A DNA stretch of 64,000 nt from Euonymus europaeus. Taxonomy: Eukaryota > Streptophyta > Magnoliopsida > Celastrales > Celastraceae. The stretch spans positions 14,365,001 to 14,429,000 of the forward strand of contig OY756961.1 of assembly GCA_963580455.1 (NCBI GenBank), given 5' to 3'. The notes below the pieces were generated by a model. The model did no database searches. It had not been told where the DNA came from and saw only the letters and a program-made list of their open reading frames with translations. Position numbers and translations under genes: made by a program. Below are positions 1 through 10,500 of this stretch, piece after piece (the first letter of the stretch is position 1; every line of letters begins with the position of its first letter).

Positions 1-52
1 CTTTCTATGACAAATGGACAGAATCGTTAAAAGCTCCTCCATAGAGAGAGTT

Positions 53-80
53 GAGCAACTTCGGACTATCAAAGTTGCTC
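53..80. other. Dyad symmetry in the satellite monomer (example; about once per monomer)
   Basis: GAGCAACTT (53-61) and AAGTTGCTC (72-80) are perfect reverse complements separated by 10 bases. The same 28-bp element is present in most class A monomers (for example 213-240 and 2772-2799). Class B keeps it with one mismatch (AAATTGCTC), and subform m20/m30 changes the left arm to GAGCGACTT. The left arm also overlaps a smaller dyad AGTTG-AG-CAACT. Short dyads able to form hairpins or cruciforms are reported in centromeric satellites of several lineages; a function here is inference. Confidence 0.8.
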
Positions 81-107
81 GGGATAGACTTTTTATTGTT
101 CTTCTAT

Positions 108-119
108 GTAAAATTTTAC
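108..119. other. 12-bp perfect palindrome GTAAAATTTTAC in m1-type monomers
   Basis: The sequence equals its own reverse complement. Most monomers have GTCAAAATTTAC or GTGAAATTTTAC here and are not palindromic. It recurs in each m1 monomer (for example 4906-4917). Confidence 0.75.
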
Positions 120-125
120 GAGTAT

Positions 126-131
126 AAGCTT
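126..131. other. HindIII site repeated once per monomer
   Basis: AAGCTT lies in GTATAAGCTTCC in most monomers and should give a 160-bp HindIII ladder. It is lost in m7/m21-type (TATTAGCTTCC), m13 (TAAGTTTC) and at 4446 (TAAGCCTCC). Subform m20/m30/m27 gains a second site in AAAGCTTCTCC. Confidence 0.85.
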
Positions 132-359
132 CCTACATTATTTCGATACCAAAACACCAACTTTCTATGTCAAATAGACAAAACCGTTAAAAGCTCCTCC
201 ATAGAGAGAGTTGAGCAACTTCGGACTATCAAAGTTGCTCGGGATACACTTTTTATTGTTCTTCTATGTCAAAATTTACCAGTATAAGCTTCCTACATTA
301 TTTCGAGGCCAAAACACCAACTTTCTACCACAAATGGACAAAACCGTTAAAAGCTCCTC

Positions 360-404
360 CATAGAGAGAGTTGAGCAACTTCAGACCATCAAAATTGCTC
401 TATG
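360..404. other. Class B-specific second stem: CATAGAG / CTCTATG
   Basis: CATAGAG (360-366) and CTCTATG (398-404) are perfect 7-bp inverted arms enclosing the weakened class B dyad. The right arm exists only because class B reads GCTCTATG where class A reads GCTCGGGATAG. It is repeated in every class B monomer (for example around 531, 851 and 1491). Confidence 0.65.
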
Positions 405-530
405 TACACTTTTTGTTGTTCTTCTATGTGAAATTTTACGAGTGTAAGCTTTCTAGATTATTTCGATGCCAAAACACAAACTTTCTATGACAAATGGACA
501 AAACCGTTAAAAGCTCCTCCATAGAGAGAG
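371..530 (+). repeat. Reference monomer, class B (m3)
   Basis: Class B is marked by ACCATCAAAATTGCTCTATG followed by TACACTTTTTGTTG, then GTGAAATT in place of GTCAAAATT, and CTAGATT in place of CTACATT. The dyad has one mismatch here (AAATTGCTC against GAGCAACTT), but CTCTATG at 398-404 can pair with CATAGAG at 360-366, a 7-bp arm absent from class A. This copy is distinguished by CAGACC, GAGTGTAAGCTTTC and, in the following linker, AACACAAAC. Neighbouring class B monomers carry other private variants (for example AAGCTTACTAGATT at 531 and GTGGAATT with GATGTC at 851), which make the HOR order readable. Confidence 0.88.
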
Positions 531-1970
531 TTGAGCAACTTCGAACCATCAAAATTGCTCTATGTACACTTTTTGTTGTTCTTCTATGTGAAATTTTACG
601 AGTATAAGCTTACTAGATTATTTCGATGCCAAAACACCAACTTTCTATGACAAATGGACAAAACCGTTAAAAGCTCCTCCATAGAGAGAGTTGAGCAACT
701 TCGGACTATCAAAGTTGGTCGGGATAGACTTTTTATTGTTCTTCTATGTCAAAATTTACGAGTATAAGCTTCCTACATTATTTCGATGCCAAAACACCAC
801 CTTTCTACGACAAATGGACAAAACCGTTAAAAGCTCCTCCATAGAGAGAGTTGAACAACTTCGGATCATCAAAATTGCTCTATGTACACTTTTTGTTGTT
901 CTTCTATGTGGAATTTTACGAGTATAAGCTTCCTAGATTATTTCGATGTCAAAACACCAACTTTCTATGACAAATAGACAAAACCGTTAAAAGCTCCTCC
1001 ATAGAGAGAGTTGAGCAACTTCAGACCATCAAAATTGCTCTATGTACACTTTTTATTGTTCTTATATGCCAACTTTTACGAGTATTAGCTTCCTACATTA
1101 TTTGGATGCCAAAACACCAACTTTCTATGACAAATGGACAAAACCGATAAAAGCTCCTCCATAGAGAGAGTTATGCAACTTCGAACTATCAAAGTTGCTC
1201 GGGATAGACTTTTTATTGTTCTTCTATGTCAAAATTTACGAGTATAAGCTTCCTATATTATTTCGATGCCAAAACACCAACTTTCTACGTCAAATGGACA
1301 AAACCGTTAAAAGCTCCTCCATAGAGAGAGTTGAGCAACTTTGGACCATCAAAGTTGCTCGGTGTACAATTTTTGTTGTTCTTATATGTCAAATTTTATG
1401 AGTATAAGCTTCCTAGATTATTTTGATGCCAAAACACCAACTTTCTATGACGAATGAACAAAACCGTTAAAATATCCTCCATAGAGAGAGTTGAGCAACT
1501 TCGGACCATCAAAATTGCTCTATGTACACTTTTTGTTGTTCTTCTATGTGAAATTTTACGAGTGTAAGCTTCCTAGATTATTTCGATGCCAAAACACCAA
1601 CTTTCTATGACAAATGGACAAAACCGTTAAAAGCTCCTCCATAGAGAGAGTTGAGCAACTTCGGACTATCAAAGTTGCTCGGGATAGACTTTTTATTGTT
1701 CTTCTATGTCAAAATTTACGAGTATAAGCTTCCTACATTATTTCGATTCCAAAACACCAACTTTCTACGACAAATGGACAAAACCGTTAAAAGCTCCTCC
1801 ATAGAGAGAGTTGAGCAACTTCAGACCATCAAAATTGCTCTATGTACACTTTTTGTTGTTCTTCTATGTGTAATTTTACGAGTATAAGCTTCCTAGATTA
1901 TTTCGATGCCAAAACACAACCTTTCTATGACAAATGGACAAAACCGTTAAAAGCTCCTCCATTGAGAGAT

Positions 1971-2130
1971 TTGAGTAACTTCGGACCATCAAAGTTGCTC
2001 GGTGTACAATTTTTATTATTCTTATATGTCAAATTTTACGAGTATAAGTTTCATAGATTATTTCGATGCCAAAACACCAACTTTCTATGACAAATAAACA
2101 AAACCGCTAAAAGCTACTCCATAGAGAGAG
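1971..2130 (+). repeat. Reference monomer, class C (m13)
   Basis: Class C has CCATCAAAGTTGCTCGGTGT followed by ACAATTTTTATT, then CTTATATGTCAAATTTTACG and CATAGATT. It combines the A-like AAGTTGCTC dyad arm with the B-like ACCATC. A subform has GCTCGATGTACAAT preceded by AGCTTCTCCATAGAGAGTG and GAGCGACTT (m20 at 3090 and m30 at 4688); its AAAGCTTCTCC adds a second HindIII site. Another subform has ATGCAACTTTTGAACATC and TTCTCATATG (m15 at 2290 and m26 at 4049). This copy is recognised by TTGAGTAACTT, AAGTTTCATAG and AAATAAACAAAACCGC. Several other monomers are clear A/C or B/C mosaics, so the classes recombine. Confidence 0.82.
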
Positions 2131-4514
2131 TTAAGCAACTTCGGATTATCAAAGTTTCTCGGGATAGACTTTTTATTGTTCTTCTATGTCAAAATTTACG
2201 AGTATAAGCTTCCTACATTATTTCGATGTCAAAACACTAACTTTCTATGACAAATGGACAAAACCAAAAAAGCTCCTCCATAGAGAGAGTTATGCAACTT
2301 TTGAACATCAAAGTTGCTCGGTGTACAATTTTTATTGTTCTCATATGTCAAATTTTATTAGTATAAGCTTCCTAGATTATTTCGATGCCAAAACACCAAC
2401 TTTCTTTGACAAATGGACAAAACCGTTAAAAGCTCCTCCATAGAGAGAATTGACCAACTTCAGACTATGAAAGTTGCTCGGGATAGACTTTTTATTGTTC
2501 TTCTATGTCAAATTTTACGAGTATAAGCTTCATACTTTATTTCGATGCCAAAACACCAACTTTCTATGACAAATGGACAGAATGATTAAAAGCTCCTACA
2601 TAGAGAGAGTTGTGCAACTTCGAACTATCAAAGTTGCTCGGGATAGACTTTTTATTGTTCTTCTATGTTAAATTTTACGAGTATAAGCTTCCTGCATTAT
2701 TTCGATGCCAAAACACCAACTTTCTATGAAAAATAGACAAAACCGTTAAAAGCTCCTCCATAGAGAGAGTTGAGCAACTTCGGACTATCAAAGTTGCTCG
2801 GGATAGACATTTTATTGTTCTTCTATGTCAAATTTTACGAGTATAAGCTTCCTCAATTATTTCGATGCCAAAACACCAACTTTCTACGACAAATAGACAA
2901 AACCGTTAAAAGCTCCTCCATAGAGAGAGTTGAGCAACTTCCGACCATCAAAATTGCTCTATGTATACTTTTTGTTGTTCTTCTATGTGAAATTTTACGA
3001 GTAGAAGCTTCCTAGATTATTTCGATGTCAAAACACCAACTTTCTATGACAAATAGACAAAACCGTTAAAAGCTTCTCCATAGAGAGTGTTGAGCGACTT
3101 CGGACCATCAAAGTTGCTCGATGTACAATTTTTATTGTTCTTATATGTCAAATTTTACGAGTATAAGCTTCATAGATTATTTCGATGCCAAAACACCAAA
3201 TTTCTATGACAAATAGACAAACCCGCTAAAAGCACCTCCATAGAGAGAGATGAGCAACTTCGGACTATCAAAGTTGCTCGGGATAGACTTTTTATTGTTC
3301 TTCTATGTCAACTTTTACGAGTATTAGCTTCCTACATTATTTGGATGCCAAAACACCAACTTTCTATGACAAATGGACAAAACCGATAAAAGCTCCTCCA
3401 TAGAGAGAGTTGAGCAACTTCGGACTATCAAAGTTGCTCAGGATAGACTTTTTATTGTTCTTCTATGTCAAAATTTTCGAGTATAAGCTTCCTACATTAT
3501 TTGGATGCCAAAACACCAACTTTCTACGACAAATGGACAAAACCGTTAAAAGCTCCTCCATAGAGAGAGTTGAGCAACTTCGGACCATCAAAATTGCTCT
3601 ATGTACACTTTTTGTTGTTCTTCTATGTGAAATTTTACGACTATAAGCTTCCAAGATTATTTCGATGCCAAAACACCAACTTTCTATGACGAATGGAAAA
3701 ATCGTTAAAAGCTCCTTCATAGAGAGAGTTGAGCAACTTCGGACCATCAAAGTTGCTCTATGTACACTTTTTGTTGTTCTTCTATGTGAAATTTTACGAG
3801 TATAAGCTTACTAGATTATTTCGATGCCAAAACACCAACTTTCTATGACAAATGGACAAAACCGTTAAAAGCTCCTCCATAGAGAGAGTTGAGCAACTTC
3901 GGACTATCAAAGTTGCTCGGGATAGACTTTTTATTGTTCTTCTATGTCAAAATTTACGAGTATAAGCTTCCTAGATTATTTCGATGCCAAAACACTAATT
4001 TTCTATGACAAATGGACAAAACCGAAAAAAGCTCCTCCATAGAGAGAGTTATGCAACTTTTGAACATCAAAGTTGCTCGGTGTACAATTTTTATTGTTCT
4101 CATATGTCAAATTTTATGAGTATAAGCTTCCTAGATTATTTCGATGCCAAAACACAAACTTTCTTTGACAAATGGACAAAACCGTTAAAAGCTTCTCCAT
4201 AGAGAGTGTTGAGCGACTTCGGACCATCAAAGTTGCTCGGGATAGACTTTTTATTGTTATTCTATGTCAACTTTTACGAGTATTAGCTTCCTACATTATT
4301 TGGATGCCAAAACACTAACTTTCTATGACAAATGGACAAAACCGATAAAAGCTCCTCCATAGAGAGAGTTATGCAACTTCGAACCATCAAAATTGCTCTA
4401 TGTACACTTTTTGTTGTTCTTCTATGTGAAATTTTACGAGTATAAGCCTCCTAGATTATTTCGATGCCAAAACACCAACTTTCTATGACGAATGGAAAAA
4501 TCGTTAAAAGCTCC

Positions 4515-7500
4515 TTCATAGAGAGAGTTGAGCAACTTCGGATCATCAAAATTGCTCTATGTATACTTTTTGTTGTTCTTCTATGTGAAATTTTACGAGT
4601 ATAAGCTTCCTAGATTATTTCGATGTCAAAACACCAACTTTCTATGACAAATAGACAAAACCGTTCAAAGCTTCTCCATAGAGAGTGTTGAGCGACTTCG
4701 GACCATCAAAGTTGCTCGATGTACAATTTTTATTGTTCTTATATGTCAAATTTTACGAGCATTAAGCTTCCTACTTTATTTCGATGCCAAAACACCAACT
4801 TTCTATGACAAATGGACAGAATCGTTAAAAGCTCCTCCATAGAGAGAGTTGAGCAACTTCGGACTATCAAAGTTGCTCGGGATAGACTTTTTATTGTTCT
4901 TCTATGTAAAATTTTACGAGTATAAGCTTCCTACATTATTTCGATACCAAAACACCAACTTTCTATGTCAAATAGACAAAACCGTTAAAAGCTCCTCCAT
5001 AGAGAGATTTGAGCAACTTCGGACTATCAAAGTTGCTCGGGATACACTTTTTATTGTTCTTCTATGTCAAAATTTACCAGTATAAGCTTCCTACATTATT
5101 TCGAGGCCAAAACACCAACTTTCTACCACAAATGGACAAAACCGTTAAAAGCTCCTCCATAGAGAGAGTTGAGCAACTTCAGACCATCAAAATTGCTCTA
5201 TGTACACTTTTTGTTGTTCTTCTATGTGAAATTTTACGAGTGTAAGCTTTCTAGATTATTTCGATGCCAAAACACAAACTTTCTATGACAAATGGACAAA
5301 ACCGTTAAAAGCTCCTCCATAGAGAGAGTTGAGCAACTTCGAACCATCAAAATTGCTCTATGTACACTTTTTGTTGTTCTTCTATGTGAAATTTTACGAG
5401 TATAAGCTTACTAGATTATTTCGATGCCAAAACACCAACTTTCTATGACAAATGGACAAAACCGTTAAAAGCTCCTCCATAGAGAGAGTTGAGCAACTTC
5501 GGACTATCAAAGTTGGTCGGGATAGACTTTTTATTGTTCTTCTATGTCAAAATTTACGAGTATAAGCTTCCTACATTATTTCGATGCCAAAACACCACCT
5601 TTCTACGACAAATGGACAAAACCGTTAAAAGCTCCTCCATAGAGAGAGTTGAACAACTTCGGATCATCAAAATTGCTCTATGTACACTTTTTGTTGTTCT
5701 TCTATGTGGAATTTTACGAGTATAAGCTTCCTAGATTATTTCGATGTCAAAACACCAACTTTCTATGACAAATAGACAAAACCGTTAAAAGCTCCTCCAT
5801 AGAGAGAGTTGAGCAACTTCAGACAATCAAAATTGCTCTATGTACACTTTTTATTGTTCTTATATGCCAACTTTTACGAGTATAAGCTTCCTACATTATT
5901 TGGATGCCAAAACACCAACTTTCTATGACAAATGGACAAAACCGATAAAAGCTCCTCCATAGAGAGAGTTGAGCAACTTCAGACCATCAAAATTGCTCTA
6001 TGTACACTTTTTATTGTTCTTATATGTCAACTTTTACGAGTATTAGCTTCCTACATTATTTGGATGCCAAAACACCAACTTTCTATGACAAATGGACAAA
6101 ACCGATAAAAGCTCCTCCATAGAGAGAGTTATGCAACTTCGAACTATCAAAGTTGCTCGGGATAGACTTTTTATTGTTCTTCTATGTCAAAATTTACGAG
6201 TATAAGCTTCCTATATTATTTCGATGCCAAAACACCAACTTTCTACGTCAAATGGACAAAACCGTTAAAAGCTCCTCCATAGAGAGAGTTGAGCAACTTC
6301 GGACCATCAAAGTTGCTCGGTGTACACTTTTTGTTGTTCTTCTATGTGAAATTTTACGAGTGTAAGCTTCCTAGATTATTTCGATGCCAAAACACCAACT
6401 TTCTATGACAAACGGACAAAACCATTAAAAGCTCCTCCATAGAGAGAGTTGAGCAACTTCGGACTATCAAAGTTGCTCGGGATAGACTTTTTATTGTTCT
6501 TCTATGTCAAAATTTACGAGTATAAGCTTCCTACATTATTTCGATGCCAAAACACCAACTTTCTACGACAAATGGACAAAACCGTTAAAAGCTCCTCCAT
6601 AGAGAGAGTTGAGCAACTTCAGACCATCAAAATTGCTCTATGTACACTTTTTGTTGTTCTTCTATGTGTAATTTTACGAGTATAAGCTTCCTAGATTATT
6701 TCGATGCCAAAACACAACCTTTCTATGACAAATGGACAAAACCGTTAAAAGCTCCTCCATAGAGAGATTTGAGTAACTTCGGACCATCAAAGTTGCTCGG
6801 TGTACAATTTTTATTGTTCTTATATGTCAAATTTTACGAGTATAAGTTTCATAGATTATTTCGATGCCAAAACACCAACTTTCTATGACAAATAAACAAA
6901 ACCGCTAAAAGCTACTCCATAGAGAGAGTTAAGCAACTTCGGATTATCAAAGTTTCTCGGGATAGACTTTTTATTGTTCTTCTATGTCAAAATTTACGAG
7001 TATAAGCTTCCTACATTATTTCGATGTCAAAACACTAACTTTCTATGACAAATGGACAAAACCAAAAAAGCTCCTCCATAGAGAGAGTTATGCAACTTTT
7101 GAACATCAAAGTTGCTCGGTGTACAATTTTTATTGTTCTCATATGTCAAATTTTATTAGTATAAGCTTCCTAGATTATTTCGATGCCAAAACACCAACTT
7201 TCTTTGACAAATGGACAAAACCGTTAAAAGCTCCTCCATAGAGAGAATTGACCAACTTCAGACTATGAAAGTTGCTCGGGATAGACTTTTTATTGTTCTT
7301 CTATGTCAAATTTTACGAGTATAAGCTTCATACTTTATTTCGATGCCAAAACACCAACTTTCTATGACAAATGGACAGAATCATTAAAAGCTCCTCCATA
7401 GAGAGAGTTGAGCAACTTCGAACTATCAAAGTTGCTCGGGATAGACTTTTTATTGTTCTTCTATGTTAAATTTTACGAGTATAAGCTTCCTGCATTATTT

Positions 7501-10500
7501 CGATGCCAAAACACCAACTTTCTATGACAAATAGACAAAACCGTTAAAAGCTCCTCCATAGAGAGAGTTGAGCAACTTCGGACTATCAAAGTTGCTCGGG
7601 ATAGACATTTTATTGTTCTTCTATGTCAAATTTTACGAGTATAAGCTTCCTCAATTATTTCGATGCCAAAACACCAACTTTCTACGACAAATAGACAAAA
7701 CCGTTAAAAGCTCCTCCATAGAGAGAGTTGAGCAACTTCCGACCATCAAAATTGCTCTATGTATACTTTTTGTTGTTCTTCTATGTGAAATTTTACGAGT
7801 ATAAGCTTCCTAGATTATTTCGATGTCAAAACACCAACTTTCTATGACAAATAGACAAAACCGTTAAAAGCTTCTCCATAGAGAGTGTTGAGCGACTTCG
7901 GACCATCAAAGTTGCTCGATGTACAATTTTTATTGTTCTTATATGTCAAATTTTACGAGTATAAGCTTCATAGATTATTTCGATGCCAAAACACCAAATT
8001 TCTATGACAAATAGACAAACCCACTAAAAGCACCTCCATAGAGAGAGATGAGCAACTTCGGACTATCAAAGTTGCTCGGGATAGACTTTTTATTGTTCTT
8101 CTATGTCAACTTTTACGAGTATTAGCTTCCTACATTATTTGGATGCCAAAACACCAACTTTCTATGACAAATGGACAAAACCGATAAAAGCTCCTCCATA
8201 GAGAGACTTATGCAACTTCGAACTATCAAAGTTGCTCGGGATAGACTTTTTATTTTTCTTCTATGTCAAAATTTTCGAGTATAAGCTTCCTACATTATTT
8301 GGATGCCAAAACAACAACTTTCTACGACAAATGGACAAAACCGTTAAAAGCTCCTCCATAGAGAGAGTTGAGCAACTTCGGACCATCAAAATTGCTCTAT
8401 GTACACTTTTTGTTGTTCTTCTATGTGAAATTTTACGACTATAAGCTTCCAAGATTATTTCGATGCCAAAACACCAACTTTCTATGACGAATGGAAAAAT
8501 CGTTAAAAGCTCCTTCATAGAGAGAGTTGAGCAACTTCGGACCATCAAAGTTGCTCTATGTACACTTTTTGTTGTTCTTCTATGTGAAATTTTACGAGTA
8601 TAAGCTTACTAGATTATTTCGATGCCAAAACACCAACTTTCTATGACAAATGGACAAAACCGTTAAAAGCTCCTCCATAGAGAGAGTTGAGCAACTTCGG
8701 ACTATCAAAGTTGCTCGGGATAGACTTTTTATTGTTCTTCTATGTCAAAATTTACGAGTATAAGCTTCCTAGATTATTTCGATGCCAAAACACTAATTTT
8801 CTATGACAAATGGACAAAACCGAAAAAAGCTCCTCCATAGAGAGAGTTATGCAACTTTTGAACATCAAAGTTGCTCGGTGTACAATTTTTATTGTTCTCA
8901 TATGTCAAATTTTATGAGTATAAGCTTCCTAGATTATTTCGATGCCAAAACACAAACTTTCTTTGACAAATGGACAAAACCGTTAAAAGCTCCTTCATAG
9001 AGAGAATTGAGCAACTTCAGACTATGAGAGTTGCTCGGGATAGACTTTTTATTATTCTTCTATGTCAAATTTTACGAGTATAAGCTTCCTACTTTATTTC
9101 GATGCCAAAACACCAACTTTCTATGACAAATGGACAGAATCGTTAAAAGCTCCTCCATAGAGAGAGTTGAGCAACTTCGGACTATCAAAGTTGCTCGGGA
9201 TAGACTTTTTATTGTTCTTCTATGTCAAAATTTACGAGTATAAGCTTCCTACATTATTTCGATGCCAAAACACCACCTTTCTACGACAAATGGACAAAAC
9301 CGTTAAAAGCTCCTCCATAGAGAGAGTTGAACAACTTCGGATCATCAAAATTGCTCTATGTACACTTTTTGTTGTTCTTCTATGTGGAATTTTACGAGTA
9401 TAAGCTTCCTAGATTATTTCGATGTCAAAACACCAACTTTCTATGACAAATAGACAAAACCGTTAAAAGCTCCTCCATAGAGAGAGTTGAGCAACTTCAG
9501 ACAATCAAAATTGCTCTATGTACACTTTTTATTGTTCTTATATGCCAACTTTTACGAGTATAAGCTTCCTACATTATTTGGATGCCAAAACACCAACTTT
9601 CTATGACAAATGGACAAAACCGATAAAAGCTCCTCCATAGAGAGAGTTGAGCAACTTCAGACCATCAAAATTGCTCTATGTACACTTTTTATTGTTCTTA
9701 TATGTCAACTTTTACGAGTATTAGCTTCCTACATTATTTGGATGCCAAAACACCAACTTTCTATGACAAATGGACAAAACCGATAAAAGCTCCTCCATAG
9801 AGAGAGTTATGCAACTTCGAACTATCAAAGTTGCTCGGGATAGACTTTTTATTGTTCTTCTATGTCAAAATTTACGAGTATAAGCTTCCTATATTATTTC
9901 GATGCCAAAACACCAACTTTCTACGTCAAATGGACAAAACCGTTAAAAGCTCCTCCATAGAGAGAGTTGAGCAACTTCAGACCATCAAAATTGCTCTATG
10001 TACACTTTTTGTTGTTCTTCTATGTCAAAATTTACGAGTATAAGCTTCCTACATTATTTCGATGCCAAAACACCAACTTTCTATGACAAATGGACAAAAC
10101 CGTTAAAAGCTCCTCCATAGAGAGAGTTGAGCAACTTCGGATCATCAAAATTGCTCTATGTATACTTTTTGTTGTTCTTCTATGTGAAATTTTACGAGTA
10201 TAAGCTTCCTAGATTATTTCGATGTCAAAACACCAACTTTCTATGACAAATAGACAAAACCGTTCAAAGCTTCTCCATAGAGAGTGTTGAGCGACTTCGG
10301 ACCATCAAAGTTGCTCGATGTACAATTTTTATTGTTCTTATATGTCAAATTTTACGAGCATAAGCTTCCTACTTTATTTCGATGCCAAAACACCAACTTT
10401 CTATGACAAATGGACAGAATCGTTAAAAGCTCCTCCATAGAGAGAGTTGAGCAACTTCGGACTATCAAAGTTGCTCGGGATAGACTTTTTATTGTTCTCC

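Larger units (their letters stand above)
51..210 (+). repeat. Reference monomer, class A (m1)
   Basis: This monomer (phase chosen at TTGAGCAACTT) shows the class A markers: CGGACTATCAAAGTTGCTCG followed by GGATAGAC, then CCTACATT and TTTCGAT. It carries the perfect 9-bp dyad GAGCAACTT / AAGTTGCTC. Private to this HOR position are GTAAAATTTTAC (a 12-bp palindrome, others have GTCAAAATTTAC) and GATACC instead of GATGCC. The next monomer (211) is also class A but with GGATACAC, ACCAGTATAAG and GAGGCC. Class A is the most frequent class and often stands 5' of a class B monomer. A 78-codon frame starting at the TTG of position 51 is an accident of the repeat. Confidence 0.9.
51..4848 (+). repeat. 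30-monomer higher-order repeat, reference copy (4798 bp)
   Basis: Monomers m1-m30 start at 51, 211, 371, 531, 691, 851, 1011, 1171, 1331, 1491, 1651, 1811, 1971, 2131, 2290, 2450, 2610, 2770, 2930, 3090, 3250, 3410, 3570, 3729, 3889, 4049, 4209, 4369, 4528 and 4688. Four carry length changes: m14 (AACCAAAAAAGC, -1), m23 and m28 (GGAAAAATCG, -1 each) and m30 (GAGCATTAAGC, +1), giving 30 x 160 - 2 = 4798. From 4849 the same order of private variants starts again at a shift of 4798, for instance m1 51/4849, m5 691/5489, m11 1651/6449, m18 2770/7568 and m25 3889/8687. Bases 1-50 are the end of the preceding monomer. Confidence 0.9.

Noticed and set aside
60..83. CENP-B box-like half motifs TTCG and CGGG in the dyad region
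   Set aside because: The CENP-B box needs TTCG, four bases, A, two bases, CGGG; here CGGG starts 20 bases after TTCG instead of 11 and the central A is not placed accordingly. A true box is absent.
121..131. TATAAG as a possible TATA box or promoter in each monomer
   Set aside because: It occurs about 400 times in AT-rich satellite with no downstream gene; no evidence of promoter use. Satellite transcription is possible but not shown by sequence.
51..287. A 78-codon open frame (TTG start) repeated dozens of times over the window, with a hydrophobic FLLFFYVK-type stretch
   Set aside because: It spans about 1.5 monomers and arises because 160 is not a multiple of 3, so each frame meets the next monomer in a new phase. 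It has no ribosome binding or splice context, no domain I recognise, and changes follow the satellite variants rather than codon positions. The related 65-93 codon frames are rejected for the same reason.
3463..3750. 95-codon frame on the minus strand, recurring at 8261, 15780, 46332 and 58171
   Set aside because: It depends on the 1-bp deletion in m23, which lets two monomers be read in the same frame. It is an antisense reading of the satellite.
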